Origin: Pseudoalteromonas sp. XI10
GTDB lineage: Bacteria > Pseudomonadota > Gammaproteobacteria > Enterobacterales > Alteromonadaceae
Direction of reading: 5' to 3'
Length of the DNA: 64,000 nt
Assembly: GCF_001469895.1 (NCBI RefSeq)
Contig: NZ_LOPY01000038.1
Span: 62,001 to 126,000 of the forward strand
Below the pieces are notes generated by a model. The model did no database searches and was not told where the DNA came from. It saw nothing but the letters and a program-made list of their open reading frames with translations. Shown here in pieces: positions 15,740-24,253 of this stretch (within the stretch, counting starts at the first letter, position 1; every line of letters starts with the position of its first letter). The position numbers and the translations under genes were made by a program.

Positions 15740-16678
15740 TTACTTAAGCTCGTCGGCTACTTCTGCAACCTTTTGGCGTAACCAAATATGGCTTGCATCA
15801 CGGTGTAATAGCGGGCTCCAAATCATATCTAGCTCAAACGGCGGAATAGGGAATGGCGGCTCAAGAATTTTAAGGCCCGGATCGTCTAAATAAATATTCG
15901 CGGCTTTTGAAGGCAGCGTTGCAACCAAATTTTGCTCTTTCGCTAAGTGGATGGCAACGTGGTAGTTACGGGTAAAGGTGGCAATATTACGGTGTTTACC
16001 AAAGTGAGCGAGCGCCTCATCTACCCAACCTAGCTTTTGCACATCTTTAGGGTCCATACCAACGCCCACACCAAAGCCTGTTTTACTTACCCAGATATGG
16101 CGCGCTTTTAAATAGCTGTCGAGGCTGAAGTCTTTGATAATCGGGTTATCTGCTTTTACTAGGCAACAAAAGCTGTCTTTCCAGATTTGTTTATAGTGAA
16201 ACGATTGCGGTAAGTTTTCAAAGCGGTTGATAGCCATATCTACCTTACCGTTTTCAACGTCGTGGAAGGTTACATCACTCGGGGTCAAAATATCGAGTGT
16301 GGTATCGGGCGCTTCTTCGTGTAATTTACTTAATAAGCGTGGGGCAAGAGTGCTTGCTGCGTAGTCACTGGCCATGATACGAAAAACACGTTTACTTTGT
16401 GATGCTTCAAACTCGCGGTTTGGTGCAAGTGTTTCTTCAAGAGTCATTAAAATACCGCGGATCACCGGCTGTAGCTCTTTTGCGCGCTCTGTCGGTACCA
16501 TACCTTCACTGGTACGCACTAAAATAGGGTCGTTGAATAAATTACGGAGTCTTTTTAGGCCATTACTCATGGCAGGCTGGGTAATGCTTAGCTGGTTAGC
16601 AGCTTTAGTTACATTACACTCCCTTAGTAAAGTATCTAGGTAAACAAGTAAGTTTAAATCTATTTTACTTATATTCAT
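15740..16678 (-). CDS. LysR-family transcriptional regulator (LeuO/NodD-like)
   Basis: Protein of 312 residues. The N-terminus KIDLNLLVYLDTLLRECNVT, then AANQLSITQPAMSNGLKRLR and LFNDPILVRTSEGMVPTERA, is the pattern of the NodD/LeuO subgroup of LysR regulators. The C-terminal effector domain has VDMAINRFENLPQSFHYKQI. AAGGA lies 6 nt before the ATG. It begins 16 bp after aceK on the same strand, so may be cotranscribed with it, which would be an uncommon pairing. Whether it controls aceK or the glyoxylate genes cannot be told here. Confidence 0.88.
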   Translation of the reverse strand: MNISKIDLNLLVYLDTLLRECNVTKAANQLSITQPAMSNGLKRLRNLFNDPILVRTSEGMVPTERAKELQPVIRGILMTLEETLAPNREFEASQSKRVFRIMASDYAASTLAPRLLSKLHEEAPDTTLDILTPSDVTFHDVENGKVDMAINRFENLPQSFHYKQIWKDSFCCLVKADNPIIKDFSLDSYLKARHIWVSKTGFGVGVGMDPKDVQKLGWVDEALAHFGKHRNIATFTRNYHVAIHLAKEQNLVATLPSKAANIYLDDPGLKILEPPFPIPPFELDMIWSPLLHRDASHIWLRQKVAEVADELK

Positions 16679-16694
16679 TGTGTGTCCTTGGTGT

Positions 16695-18419
16695 TTACCA
16701 ATAATGGATAAAACGTTGTGCAGCAGGGTATGGATAAATGTGGCTAACTACACCTTGCTTATAATTGTATTGTGCTTGTCGCCAATAGGCTGGATCTTCA
16801 AGCTCTGGGTGTGTACTCAATAAATATTGCTTATACACTGGGTTTGCTGTCACAAAGGTACATAATTGCTCTGGAAACACATCTTGCGGTGCCACAGAGT
16901 AGCTTTGCTCATTGGTTAAGTAATCATCGTACGACTTTGCTTTTGGTAAGGCGCGAAAGTTCATGTCTGTTAGGTACTGAACTTCATCATAGTCGTAAAA
17001 AATAATGCGATTATGTTTACTTACCCCAAAGTTTTTCAACAGCATGTCGCCTGGGAAAATATTTACGGCGATCATTTCTTTTAAAGCTTGGCCATATTCT
17101 TCTATTGCTTCAAACGCTTGTTGTTCACTGGCATTTTCAAGATACAGATTTAACGGTGTCATGCGTCTTTCTATATACAAATGCTTGATGATTAACCATT
17201 CGCCTTCAATAATCATCGAAGAACCAATGGTTTTATGTAACTCTGCAAGTAATTTACTATCAAATCGGGCTAGTGGAAATACGACGTTCGAATACTCTAT
17301 GGTGTCGGCCATCCGGCCAACACGGTCATGGCTTTTTACTAATTGATAGCGTTTTAATACGGTATCGCGGCCAAAGGGTTTGCTTTCTCCAAAGGTGTCT
17401 TTAATTACTTTAAACACATAACCAAACGAAGGCAGGGTAAATACCATCATCACCATACCCGGTGTACCTGGGGCAATTACAAGTTGATCGTTTGAATGAT
17501 CTAAATGACTTAAAAACTCTCGGTAAAACTCGGTCTTACCTTGTTTATGAAAACCTATGGCATTGTATAGCTCTGCCAGGGTTTTGTTTGGCATAAGTTG
17601 ATTTAAAAATCGTACTAACGCAGATGGTGCATGGGTTTCAACCATAAAATAAGCACGCGCAAAACCAAAGATAACCCGCATTTGCGATGATTTGGTGAGT
17701 AGGGCATCAAGGTATAGCCCTTTGTCTTCATGGTGCAATACCGCAATAATAAATGGCTGTACGCCACTTTCTGATACCACGCGGCCAACAATATAAGCCG
17801 CTTTGTTACGGTAAAACGGGGCTTGCAGTATATCAAAGCGCATTTGCCATGCTTGATGATGTGTGTCGGGCGCTTGTTTATAAAAGGCTTTTACCAGCAA
17901 GCGAATATCGCGTTCTAAATCAACAAAGGGTGCTTTAAAATCAAACTGATTAATAATTTTGCGTATCGTGGGTCTTAAGCCATCAACAACAGGGTGGTAA
18001 CTGCGGTATTCAACTTCCATTGGTAGCGCGGGGGCATCTGCAAGCGTTGCTTTTACAAAGATAAAGTCATTATTAAAATAACGACGATGAAATAAACGAC
18101 AAAAAACAGAGTTGTAAAAGGTTTCGGCAAGTTCTGCCTGAGGGTGAAAGCACAAAAATTGCTGATAAAGCTGTTTGGTTTCGAGCCAGCAGGTTTGATC
18201 TAAGGTAATAATTTGCTGTTCGTTGAGTGACTTTAGCTTAGCAATGGTTTCGTTAACCCGATCATCGTAATGGCTAATTCTAAGTTTGCTAATCTCATTT
18301 ATTTTTTGCCAATCACGATGCGCAAACGCAAGTGGTGCTTTGGCAGTAATTGCTTGAAAGAGTTTATAGTGATTGCGAAACCCAGATAAAATTAACTCTG
18401 CAATGTGTTGTGGCTGCAT
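16695..18419 (-). CDS. aceK: Isocitrate dehydrogenase kinase/phosphatase
   Basis: Bifunctional enzyme that phosphorylates isocitrate dehydrogenase and removes the phosphate, setting the split between the TCA cycle and the glyoxylate shunt. At 574 residues it matches E. coli AceK (about 578). The ATP-binding region APGTPGMVMMVFTLPSFGYV, the segment KRYQLVKSHDRVGRMADTIE with the conserved Asp, and IFYDYDEVQYLTDMNFRALP are family hallmarks. In enterobacteria aceK follows aceB-aceA; here those genes are not adjacent, and a LysR gene follows instead. Assignment is secure. Confidence 0.96.
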   Translation of the reverse strand: MQPQHIAELILSGFRNHYKLFQAITAKAPLAFAHRDWQKINEISKLRISHYDDRVNETIAKLKSLNEQQIITLDQTCWLETKQLYQQFLCFHPQAELAETFYNSVFCRLFHRRYFNNDFIFVKATLADAPALPMEVEYRSYHPVVDGLRPTIRKIINQFDFKAPFVDLERDIRLLVKAFYKQAPDTHHQAWQMRFDILQAPFYRNKAAYIVGRVVSESGVQPFIIAVLHHEDKGLYLDALLTKSSQMRVIFGFARAYFMVETHAPSALVRFLNQLMPNKTLAELYNAIGFHKQGKTEFYREFLSHLDHSNDQLVIAPGTPGMVMMVFTLPSFGYVFKVIKDTFGESKPFGRDTVLKRYQLVKSHDRVGRMADTIEYSNVVFPLARFDSKLLAELHKTIGSSMIIEGEWLIIKHLYIERRMTPLNLYLENASEQQAFEAIEEYGQALKEMIAVNIFPGDMLLKNFGVSKHNRIIFYDYDEVQYLTDMNFRALPKAKSYDDYLTNEQSYSVAPQDVFPEQLCTFVTANPVYKQYLLSTHPELEDPAYWRQAQYNYKQGVVSHIYPYPAAQRFIHYW

Positions 18420-18510
18420 ATAAACTCCTTACTTATACCCTCGTAGAGCAATAACTCTATTAGTGTTAAGAATATGTTATTTATTCTTCAAACCCAATAG
18501 TAAAGTGTAT

Positions 18511-18990
18511 TTAATTATAGCGAGCTAGTTTTTTCTCAAGTTTTGCGAGTTTTTTATTAACACTTTTCACGTCGCGCCCGTATTGCTTGTTAATTGCTTT
18601 TAGCTGTTTTTTAATGTCTTTATTAATTTGTTTCGCTTCTTTATCAGACAAAATTCGGTTTAAGCGCTGCTCTTGCTGGTACTGGGCTCTGTCTCGATCA
18701 CGGCTTAAAATATCTAAACGGTGTTTATAGCTGCGAATTTCAGCTTCGAGGTTTCTGATAATTTGCTGGCGCTCAAGCTCATTGAGCTCTTTAACAAAGT
18801 TTTGCGGAGCTTGTAAGTCTGGGTCGGTTACTTGAATTTTGTGCTTGGTTGCACGGCTACCACAGGGGAACTCACTAAATACCGTGCCTCTGTCTGTGAC
18901 ACATTTATAGTATTCTGTGGTGGCAGCAAGTGATGTGTTGGTAAAACAAAGTAGTGTAAGCGATATTAAATAAATGATTATGGCTTTCAT
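18511..18990 (-). CDS. DUF4124-domain periplasmic protein with coiled coil
   Basis: Protein of 159 residues. A signal peptide (IIYLISLTLLCFTNTSLA) leads to a DUF4124-type motif, YYKCVTDRGTVFSEFPCG, with two Cys likely bridged in the periplasm. From about residue 65 to the end it is a charged coiled coil (LNELERQQIIRNLEAEIRSY; KKLAKLEKKLARYN). DUF4124 proteins are common secreted proteins of unknown function in gammaproteobacteria. It stands alone between aceK and the yejM-like gene on the same strand. Confidence 0.82.
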   Translation of the reverse strand: MKAIIIYLISLTLLCFTNTSLAATTEYYKCVTDRGTVFSEFPCGSRATKHKIQVTDPDLQAPQNFVKELNELERQQIIRNLEAEIRSYKHRLDILSRDRDRAQYQQEQRLNRILSDKEAKQINKDIKKQLKAINKQYGRDVKSVNKKLAKLEKKLARYN

Positions 18991-19065
18991 GACGTCCGTG
19001 TCTCCTAATCAATTAATGTGTCTAATATCTAAAGCTAGCTCGAAATAATGATTTATCAATAAGAG

Positions 19066-20559
19066 CTAGGGCGTATATTGTTTCAGCTTTTTAATGCTTT
19101 GCACTAAGAATGGAATATCTAATCCTTGTTCAATGGCAAAGCCTTGTGCTGCTGAAATGTTTTTAAAGTTACCGTCTGAATCTATCAGGGTAATTCTGTC
19201 TTTTTTAAATGCGATAAATACATTTTGCGAGTAGTTAACACCGGTGTCGTCATGGCGTTTGTATAAGTTGCTACCCAACATGCTTTGTTTTGCGAGTGTT
19301 TTACAACCAAGGTAATGCCCCACGCTGGTGGCGATAATATCACTTGGTTGAATAAGGCCTTCGGTTTGTACAACTTTTTTATCTGAGCTGTATAAACGAG
19401 AGGCTGTAACAATACCATTGCTCTGCTGTGCAAGACTAAAGGCAAATACGGCATTAGCAGATTCACGTGCTTGTGTTGTAGCGTCTGCGCGTACAAGGCG
19501 AACCGCTGGGTTTTGGTCGTCGTTATTAATAAATTCGAATTGCTCAAAACCATTAATTTGAATTGAGCGATTATCAGCAAGCCACACAGGCAGTTGCTGT
19601 TTGTCTAGAATAGGGACTTTGTAAAATGCTGGCAGGCCATACACTAAACTAAATAGCGTATCTTCGGTTTCTACAGGTTGTAAGAACAAGTCTGTCTTAC
19701 GTAGTGCAGGCTCAGTGGCAACAAATTGCTCTAGGTCAGCATTATTTTCAAATACTAAAATATCGATAGTCGCACTCGACTCAGCTTTACACTCGGCAAG
19801 TGGAGTAGGTGCTAAGTAATCAATATTATGTGGGTCAAGCCTCACATCGTGTGCTTCTTTGTAGCTTTCTAAATCGAGCAAATCGTTTTTAGCTAATAAG
19901 CTTTTTGCTGTAGTAGGGTAAGACAACGGCAATACATTATCTTGTTTAGTGATATCAAATTTTAAATTGGCATCTGCCCAAATATGAATACTGTGGCTAA
20001 GTGCAAAGCACACTAAAATAGTGCTGGTTGCATAGCGCGGGAACTTATATTGTTTTAAACGCGCTAAGTGGTGCCAGGTGTAGTTACTGACTAATAATTG
20101 GAACGCTAAAATTAGCAGCACAATGCCGCCTGCAAGAATTGTTGTTAATGCCGGTGAGCTTGTTAAACGGTGCCACAACAAAGAAACGATTTCAGGTAGA
20201 GCAGACGTATTTAAGTGATAACCCAAGTTAAAATAAACATAGGCATCAAGCGTTAAGAATGACGCGCCAAGGGTTGCAATAATGGCTGCCATCCCTCGGA
20301 TATGCCGAGGGTATGGAAACACTAAGCTTAATGGAAATATCGTTAAAACAAAGGCAATAAAAGTAATAAAGCTGGTGTGGCTTAACCAGGTCACGAGCAT
20401 GTATAAATAGCCCATGAAGGTTGTCGGTGCACTGTCTGCAACTAAGTAGCTTAAGCTAATAAATAGCACTAAACCTATGTTTGCAAAGGTGAACCAATGG
20501 CCCCAACTTAAAAGCTGACTTACTTTTGAAGAAAACTGACTTTGTTGCGATAAATTCAT
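19066..20559 (-). CDS. YejM/PbgA-like inner-membrane protein (DUF3413), divergent periplasmic domain
   Basis: Protein of 497 residues. The first 200 hold five membrane helices of the DUF3413 type, with SWGHWFTFANIGLVLFISLS and SHTSFITFIAFVLTIFPLSL. E. coli YejM (PbgA/LapC) signals lipopolysaccharide status to the FtsH-LapB system and has about 586 residues with a sulfatase-fold periplasmic domain. Here the periplasmic part (about 205-497) is shorter, and the usual sulfatase opening is replaced by ATIDILVFENNADLEQF; metal-binding motifs are not evident. The neighbourhood (yejL upstream with 5 bp between, yejK divergent) is conserved, which supports orthology by position. Confidence 0.8.
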   Translation of the reverse strand: MNLSQQSQFSSKVSQLLSWGHWFTFANIGLVLFISLSYLVADSAPTTFMGYLYMLVTWLSHTSFITFIAFVLTIFPLSLVFPYPRHIRGMAAIIATLGASFLTLDAYVYFNLGYHLNTSALPEIVSLLWHRLTSSPALTTILAGGIVLLILAFQLLVSNYTWHHLARLKQYKFPRYATSTILVCFALSHSIHIWADANLKFDITKQDNVLPLSYPTTAKSLLAKNDLLDLESYKEAHDVRLDPHNIDYLAPTPLAECKAESSATIDILVFENNADLEQFVATEPALRKTDLFLQPVETEDTLFSLVYGLPAFYKVPILDKQQLPVWLADNRSIQINGFEQFEFINNDDQNPAVRLVRADATTQARESANAVFAFSLAQQSNGIVTASRLYSSDKKVVQTEGLIQPSDIIATSVGHYLGCKTLAKQSMLGSNLYKRHDDTGVNYSQNVFIAFKKDRITLIDSDGNFKNISAAQGFAIEQGLDIPFLVQSIKKLKQYTP

Positions 20560-20564
20560 AAATC

Positions 20565-20777
20565 TTATTTAACCGACTGCGCTAATGCTTTGGCAAAGTT
20601 GTCGGCAACAGCTTGTCTTTTCTCTGATGGTACATGCTCTTTTAATATATGCGTGATAGAATTTCCTAAACACATAAGGCTTAAATCAACAGGCGCTTTG
20701 TGCTCTGTTAGTACATCAATCAGCTGATCAACGATTTGTTCTACTTGGTCATTAGAATATTTTGATATGATAGGCAT
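20565..20777 (-). CDS. yejL: YejL family protein (DUF1414)
   Basis: Protein of 70 residues with the family pattern: SKYSNDQVEQIVDQLIDVLT near the start, then LMCLGNSITHIL and a helical end. Function unknown. It precedes the yejM-like gene by 5 bp in an operon and is divergent from yejK, the same three-gene neighbourhood as in many gammaproteobacteria. Confidence 0.9.
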   Translation of the reverse strand: MPIISKYSNDQVEQIVDQLIDVLTEHKAPVDLSLMCLGNSITHILKEHVPSEKRQAVADNFAKALAQSVK

Positions 20778-20840
20778 CAGTTGGTTCGATAAAAAGAGTT
20801 ATATTCCCGTATTTTAACACCAGAGGCGTGAAAAACAAAG

Positions 20841-21857
20841 ATGACAATAGATGTTAAAAAATTAGTCGTTCATTATGTAGACAAAAAAGATGACGATACA
20901 GATATTCATTTACGCAATGATGAGATGGTTGTTAACGATAAAGTAGCCGTTTTTATAGAGCAGCTACACCATGCATATAATGGTAAGCCTGGTAAAGGCT
21001 ACTGTGCATTCAGCGGCGAGAAAAACAGCATTGTTGCTTCGGCAATGCAAAGTTACCGTAACGACGAACTTGGCTTTTGGCACATGACAGAGCAAGCAAC
21101 GAATGTGCTAAAAGAAGAGTTAAATAAGTATGCCTTTAACGAAACGGGTTATTTAGTTTTTTGCCATTATCAATATGTTGCAAGCGACTTCTTGTTAATT
21201 GCGATGATCAATATTAAAGAGCATTACTCAATTACTTCTGAGCTTGATTTAGCGTCATCTCGTCACTTAGATATTTCGCGTATGCAACTAGCTGCACGTG
21301 TAGATTTAACAGCGTGGGATACACAACCAGAAGATAATCGCTATGTGTCGTTTATTAAAGGTCGTGCAGGTCGTAAAGTAGCTGATTTCTTTTTAGACTT
21401 TTTAGGCTGCGAAGAGGGCATTGATCCTAAACAGCAAAGCCAAGTTATGCTTAGTGCTGTAGAAGATTATTTATCTGAGCAACAATACGACAAGTCAGAG
21501 AAAGATGAGCTACGTAAGCAAGTTTTTGATTACTGTAATGATTGCGTAACCACAGGTGAAGATGCCAACGTTAAAGAGCTTTCTGCAACCTTATCGAAAA
21601 ATGACGACAGCCCATTTGAAAGCTTCTGCCAAGAGCAAAGCTATGACTTAGAAGAGTCGTTCCCTGTTGATAAGAAAACAGTCACTAGTATGGTGAAGTT
21701 TTCTGGCATGGGCGGCGGTGTTAGCGTGAGCTTTGAACGTAAACACTTAGGTGAGCGCGTCATGTATAACGAAGCAACCGATACACTGGTGATTAAAGGT
21801 ATTCCACCTAATCTTAAAGACCAGCTTCAGCGTTTTATGGAGCAAGACGAAAGTTAA
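20841..21857 (+). CDS. yejK: Nucleoid-associated protein NdpA/YejK
   Basis: Protein of 338 residues (E. coli YejK has 335). Typical features are the N-terminal VKKLVVHYVDKKDDDTDIHL, a central YVSFIKGRAGRKVADFFLDF, and the C-terminal FSGMGGGVSVSFERKHLGER followed by DTLVIKGIPPNLKDQL. It binds DNA and localises to the nucleoid in E. coli; interaction with topoisomerases has been reported for the family. It is divergent from yejL across a 60-bp promoter region and is followed by a strong terminator. Confidence 0.95.
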   Translation: MTIDVKKLVVHYVDKKDDDTDIHLRNDEMVVNDKVAVFIEQLHHAYNGKPGKGYCAFSGEKNSIVASAMQSYRNDELGFWHMTEQATNVLKEELNKYAFNETGYLVFCHYQYVASDFLLIAMINIKEHYSITSELDLASSRHLDISRMQLAARVDLTAWDTQPEDNRYVSFIKGRAGRKVADFFLDFLGCEEGIDPKQQSQVMLSAVEDYLSEQQYDKSEKDELRKQVFDYCNDCVTTGEDANVKELSATLSKNDDSPFESFCQEQSYDLEESFPVDKKTVTSMVKFSGMGGGVSVSFERKHLGERVMYNEATDTLVIKGIPPNLKDQLQRFMEQDES

Positions 21858-21908
21858 TCGGGTTTAAGCTTCAAGTTTTAAGCGATAAGACGATAGATAA
21901 CCGTTTTT

Positions 21909-21932
21909 AGCCCAGCACTTGCTGGGCTTTTT
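21909..21932 (+). terminator. rho-independent terminator of yejK
   Basis: AGCCCAGCA and TGCTGGGCT pair with a 2-nt centre, followed by TTTTT, about 50 bp after the yejK stop. Confidence 0.85.
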
Positions 21933-21976
21933 AGTTTTGGGTACTTTAAAACACTATCTACTACAAGGAAGAAACA

Positions 21977-22366
21977 TTGCATCACTATAGTTTTGTAGCG
22001 GTAAATAGTTTAGATACTAATATGTTAAATAACTTAGAGTCTCGGTTTGAGTTGCAAGAATCTGTATGCCTGAATAATTTAGAAGAGCTCAAATTATTGC
22101 TTGCAATGCTCGGGCTGAGTTTAAGCAAAACAATTAATCTCGATTTAATAGATATAGAGCATTGTTGGTTAGTAGAAGGGGCCTCAAAAGAAATTGCTTA
22201 TTCTGACTTTGATGACTTTTACCAGCATTGGTTAGGTGTATCTCACAGAGAATCAACTATGGATGAATACGGTCAGTTAATTTATTTAAACTCTTTTATG
22301 AATCGCTTTAAAAAAGCAAAGTTTAAACTTATATGCCAAGAGATTAAGGATCAAAAGCCATCTTAA
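21977..22366 (+). CDS. Hypothetical protein (129 residues)
   Basis: Not recognised. Soluble and Leu-rich, with LNNLEELKLLLAMLGLSLSK and a Trp/His-rich centre (DIEHCWLVEGASKEIAYSDF). The start is a TTG with AAGGAAG five bases upstream; there is no ATG at that point, so the start is inferred from the ribosome site. It opens a run of small plus-strand genes after the yejK terminator. A 37-codon ORF follows at once (22371-22484). Function unknown. Confidence 0.6.
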   Translation: MHHYSFVAVNSLDTNMLNNLESRFELQESVCLNNLEELKLLLAMLGLSLSKTINLDLIDIEHCWLVEGASKEIAYSDFDDFYQHWLGVSHRESTMDEYGQLIYLNSFMNRFKKAKFKLICQEIKDQKPS

Positions 22367-22370
22367 TACC

Positions 22371-22484
22371 ATGCTAGGTTGGCACGCTAAGAAGCTTGTA
22401 ATGGCACATGATAAACTTTTGTTGGGTGATGCTCATTTGTTCTTAGAGAAGTATTTTGAATGGTTAAATAACAACAAAAATTAG
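22371..22484 (+). CDS. Possible small protein (37 residues)
   Basis: An ATG ORF reading MLGWHAKKLVMAHDKLLLGD and ending EKYFEWLNNNKN, 4 bp after the previous gene. It is amphipathic and could be a small helical protein or the remnant tail of a larger one. The only support is its codon pattern and position; no good ribosome site is visible. Confidence 0.3.
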   Translation: MLGWHAKKLVMAHDKLLLGDAHLFLEKYFEWLNNNKN

Positions 22485-22495
22485 CTCGTATAGTA

Positions 22496-22840
22496 ATGAC
22501 AAAGAAACTTATATTATTCATATCACTGTTTGTTCTTGGTTGTTCACCGCTTTGGGAAGAACCTCCATATCAAGTCTATTTTAGTGATAACTCAAAAAAG
22601 TTAGGCTACTCGCTTGGTGAAGGTGCATTCATTGGACGTATAGATGAACCTAAATTGATTGCGTCTAACGATAAATACATTTCTGTTTTGGCTTGCCCTG
22701 AAAATATTTGTTCTTACTTTTATATTGATAAAGTGAACGATCATAAATATGCAGAACATAATGAGTTCGTTTTTGGGCCCTACACTAGAAATGAATTTAC
22801 AGCTTTAGAATTTCAACTCGCTTTACCTAAGCTTAAGTAA
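22496..22840 (+). CDS. Small lipoprotein, hypothetical
   Basis: Protein of 114 residues with a lipoprotein signal ending LFVLGC (Cys16). The mature part is a compact, mostly beta sequence with two further Cys (LACPENICSYFYI) likely to form a disulfide, and ends EFQLALPKLK. The ribosome site is weak. No family recognised. It lies in the accessory-looking run between yejK and phzF. It probably faces the periplasm at one of the membranes. Confidence 0.65.
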   Translation: MTKKLILFISLFVLGCSPLWEEPPYQVYFSDNSKKLGYSLGEGAFIGRIDEPKLIASNDKYISVLACPENICSYFYIDKVNDHKYAEHNEFVFGPYTRNEFTALEFQLALPKLK

Positions 22841-23105
22841 AAATTTACTTCTAATATTTACTTTGCTTTTGTTCATCGGACAGTTCATGTTCTGACGGCG
22901 GCGGTGATTGCGGTGGCGGAGATTAGATAAAGTAGTTCCATTTGCCATCATTGATTTAGTAAAACATCTACAGATGGTTTTTAGCATGATTAATATAAAA
23001 ATTCGAATAGTGGAAGGCGTAAAAGTGCTTTTCTTTTCTTTCAGTATCGCTTAGTTTTAATACACTCAAGGTACAAACTTCCCCGATGGCTAAGGAGAGT
23101 CATAA
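22841..23105. other. Intergenic region with a truncated Gly/Cys/Asp-rich reading frame
   Basis: About 22852-22927 an open frame with no start encodes SSCSDGGGDCGGGD and a stop, the kind of tail found at the C-terminus of some small membrane proteins; it may be the end of a lost gene. The rest is AT-rich and ends with the AAGGAGAG ribosome site of the next gene. Confidence 0.35.
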
Positions 23106-23555
23106 ATGAAACTTGCTCAATTGAATATCGCTCTTGCTAAATATCCATTAGATGCGCCAGAAATAAAAGATTTTGTTGATAATCTTGATTTAATAAATGG
23201 CGTTGCTGAAAGCAGTGCTGGTTTTGTATGGCGATTAAAAGACGAATCTGGTGATGCCACAAATATTAAAATGTTTGATGATCCGAATATGATAATCAAT
23301 ATGTCTGTGTGGGAAAGCGTTGAAGATCTCAAAAATTTTATGTTTCGTACTCACCACAGAGATTTTATGCGCAGAAAAGGTGAATGGTTTCACTGCTTAG
23401 CAGAAGATAGCTATGTTTTATGGTGGATTGAAGATAACCATATTCCAACCCCTCAAGAGGCATTAGAGAGGTTGCAGTATCTGCGAGAAAACGGCGACAC
23501 ACCACATGCTTTCACATTTAAAAGCAATTTTACAGCTGAAGAATTTAAAAAATAA
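23106..23555 (+). CDS. DUF3291 domain protein (heme-degrading/ABM-like fold)
   Basis: Protein of 149 residues with the DUF3291 pattern: KLAQLNIALAKYPLDAPEIK at the start, SSAGFVWRLKDESGDA, INMSVWESVEDLKNFMFRTH, and RKGEWFHCLAEDSYVLWWIE. The family belongs to the dimeric alpha-beta barrel superfamily; enzymatic role not established. AAGGAGAG precedes the ATG. Followed 35 bp later by a TerB-like gene in the same direction. Confidence 0.85.
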   Translation: MKLAQLNIALAKYPLDAPEIKDFVDNLDLINGVAESSAGFVWRLKDESGDATNIKMFDDPNMIINMSVWESVEDLKNFMFRTHHRDFMRRKGEWFHCLAEDSYVLWWIEDNHIPTPQEALERLQYLRENGDTPHAFTFKSNFTAEEFKK

Positions 23556-23590
23556 ATAACAATTAACTGCGATAAAAATAAGGAAAAACT

Positions 23591-24118
23591 ATGCATGTTG
23601 TATTAGGTGTTTTAGGTATTGTAGTGACCATTTTGGTGTTACTGAATCGACTTCAAGAAGGTGGGATAGATATTGGTTGGTTGAATCCTTTTAGCTGGCA
23701 CCGACGTCGTAAGTTCAGAAAACACCATGATTTAAATCCTGCATTTAAGTTAGATTCACCCATGGATGTGGCTGCGTTATATATGGTCGCAGTGGCCAAA
23801 ATAGACGGTGAAATGAGTAAAGAACAAAAAGAAAAAATTTTAGCTCTTTTTAACAGTGAATTTCATTTAAGTATGAAAGAAGCAACAGATTTATTACGCT
23901 CAAGTGTGCATTTATTAGGGCATACTAGTGACGTTTACGATAAACCTCACAAAGTTATTGAGCGATGCTTAGATAAAGTAACAAAAGATCAAGCAGCTTC
24001 AATTTGTTATCTCGTCGATGAGGTAGCTAATGTTGAAGGTGAGCCGACGTCTCAGCAAAGAAAGCTTGTTGCAGAGATAAAAAATGCATGCCCTCAGGAG
24101 GCCGCAGGCAAGTGGTAA
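23591..24118 (+). CDS. Membrane-anchored TerB-like protein
   Basis: Protein of 175 residues. One N-terminal membrane helix (VVLGVLGIVVTILVLL), a basic stretch (WHRRRKFRKHH), then a helical domain with AALYMVAVAKIDGEMSKEQK, and DEVANVEGEPTSQQRKLVAE; the two acidic loops (KIDGEMS and NVEGEPT) are the TerB-type metal-binding positions. TerB domains occur in tellurite resistance and stress systems, but no other ter genes are present. AAGGAAA precedes the ATG. Confidence 0.78.
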   Translation: MHVVLGVLGIVVTILVLLNRLQEGGIDIGWLNPFSWHRRRKFRKHHDLNPAFKLDSPMDVAALYMVAVAKIDGEMSKEQKEKILALFNSEFHLSMKEATDLLRSSVHLLGHTSDVYDKPHKVIERCLDKVTKDQAASICYLVDEVANVEGEPTSQQRKLVAEIKNACPQEAAGKW

Positions 24119-24253
24119 TTAATCCACAAAACCAAACAGCTGAAAATTATAATGACAATTATAACCCCTTAACTGATTTTGAAACGTTTTAGTGAATATC
24201 GTGAAGATGTAACAACAAATCTAATTTTTAAAGGTGTTTATAAGGGAGTTTTT

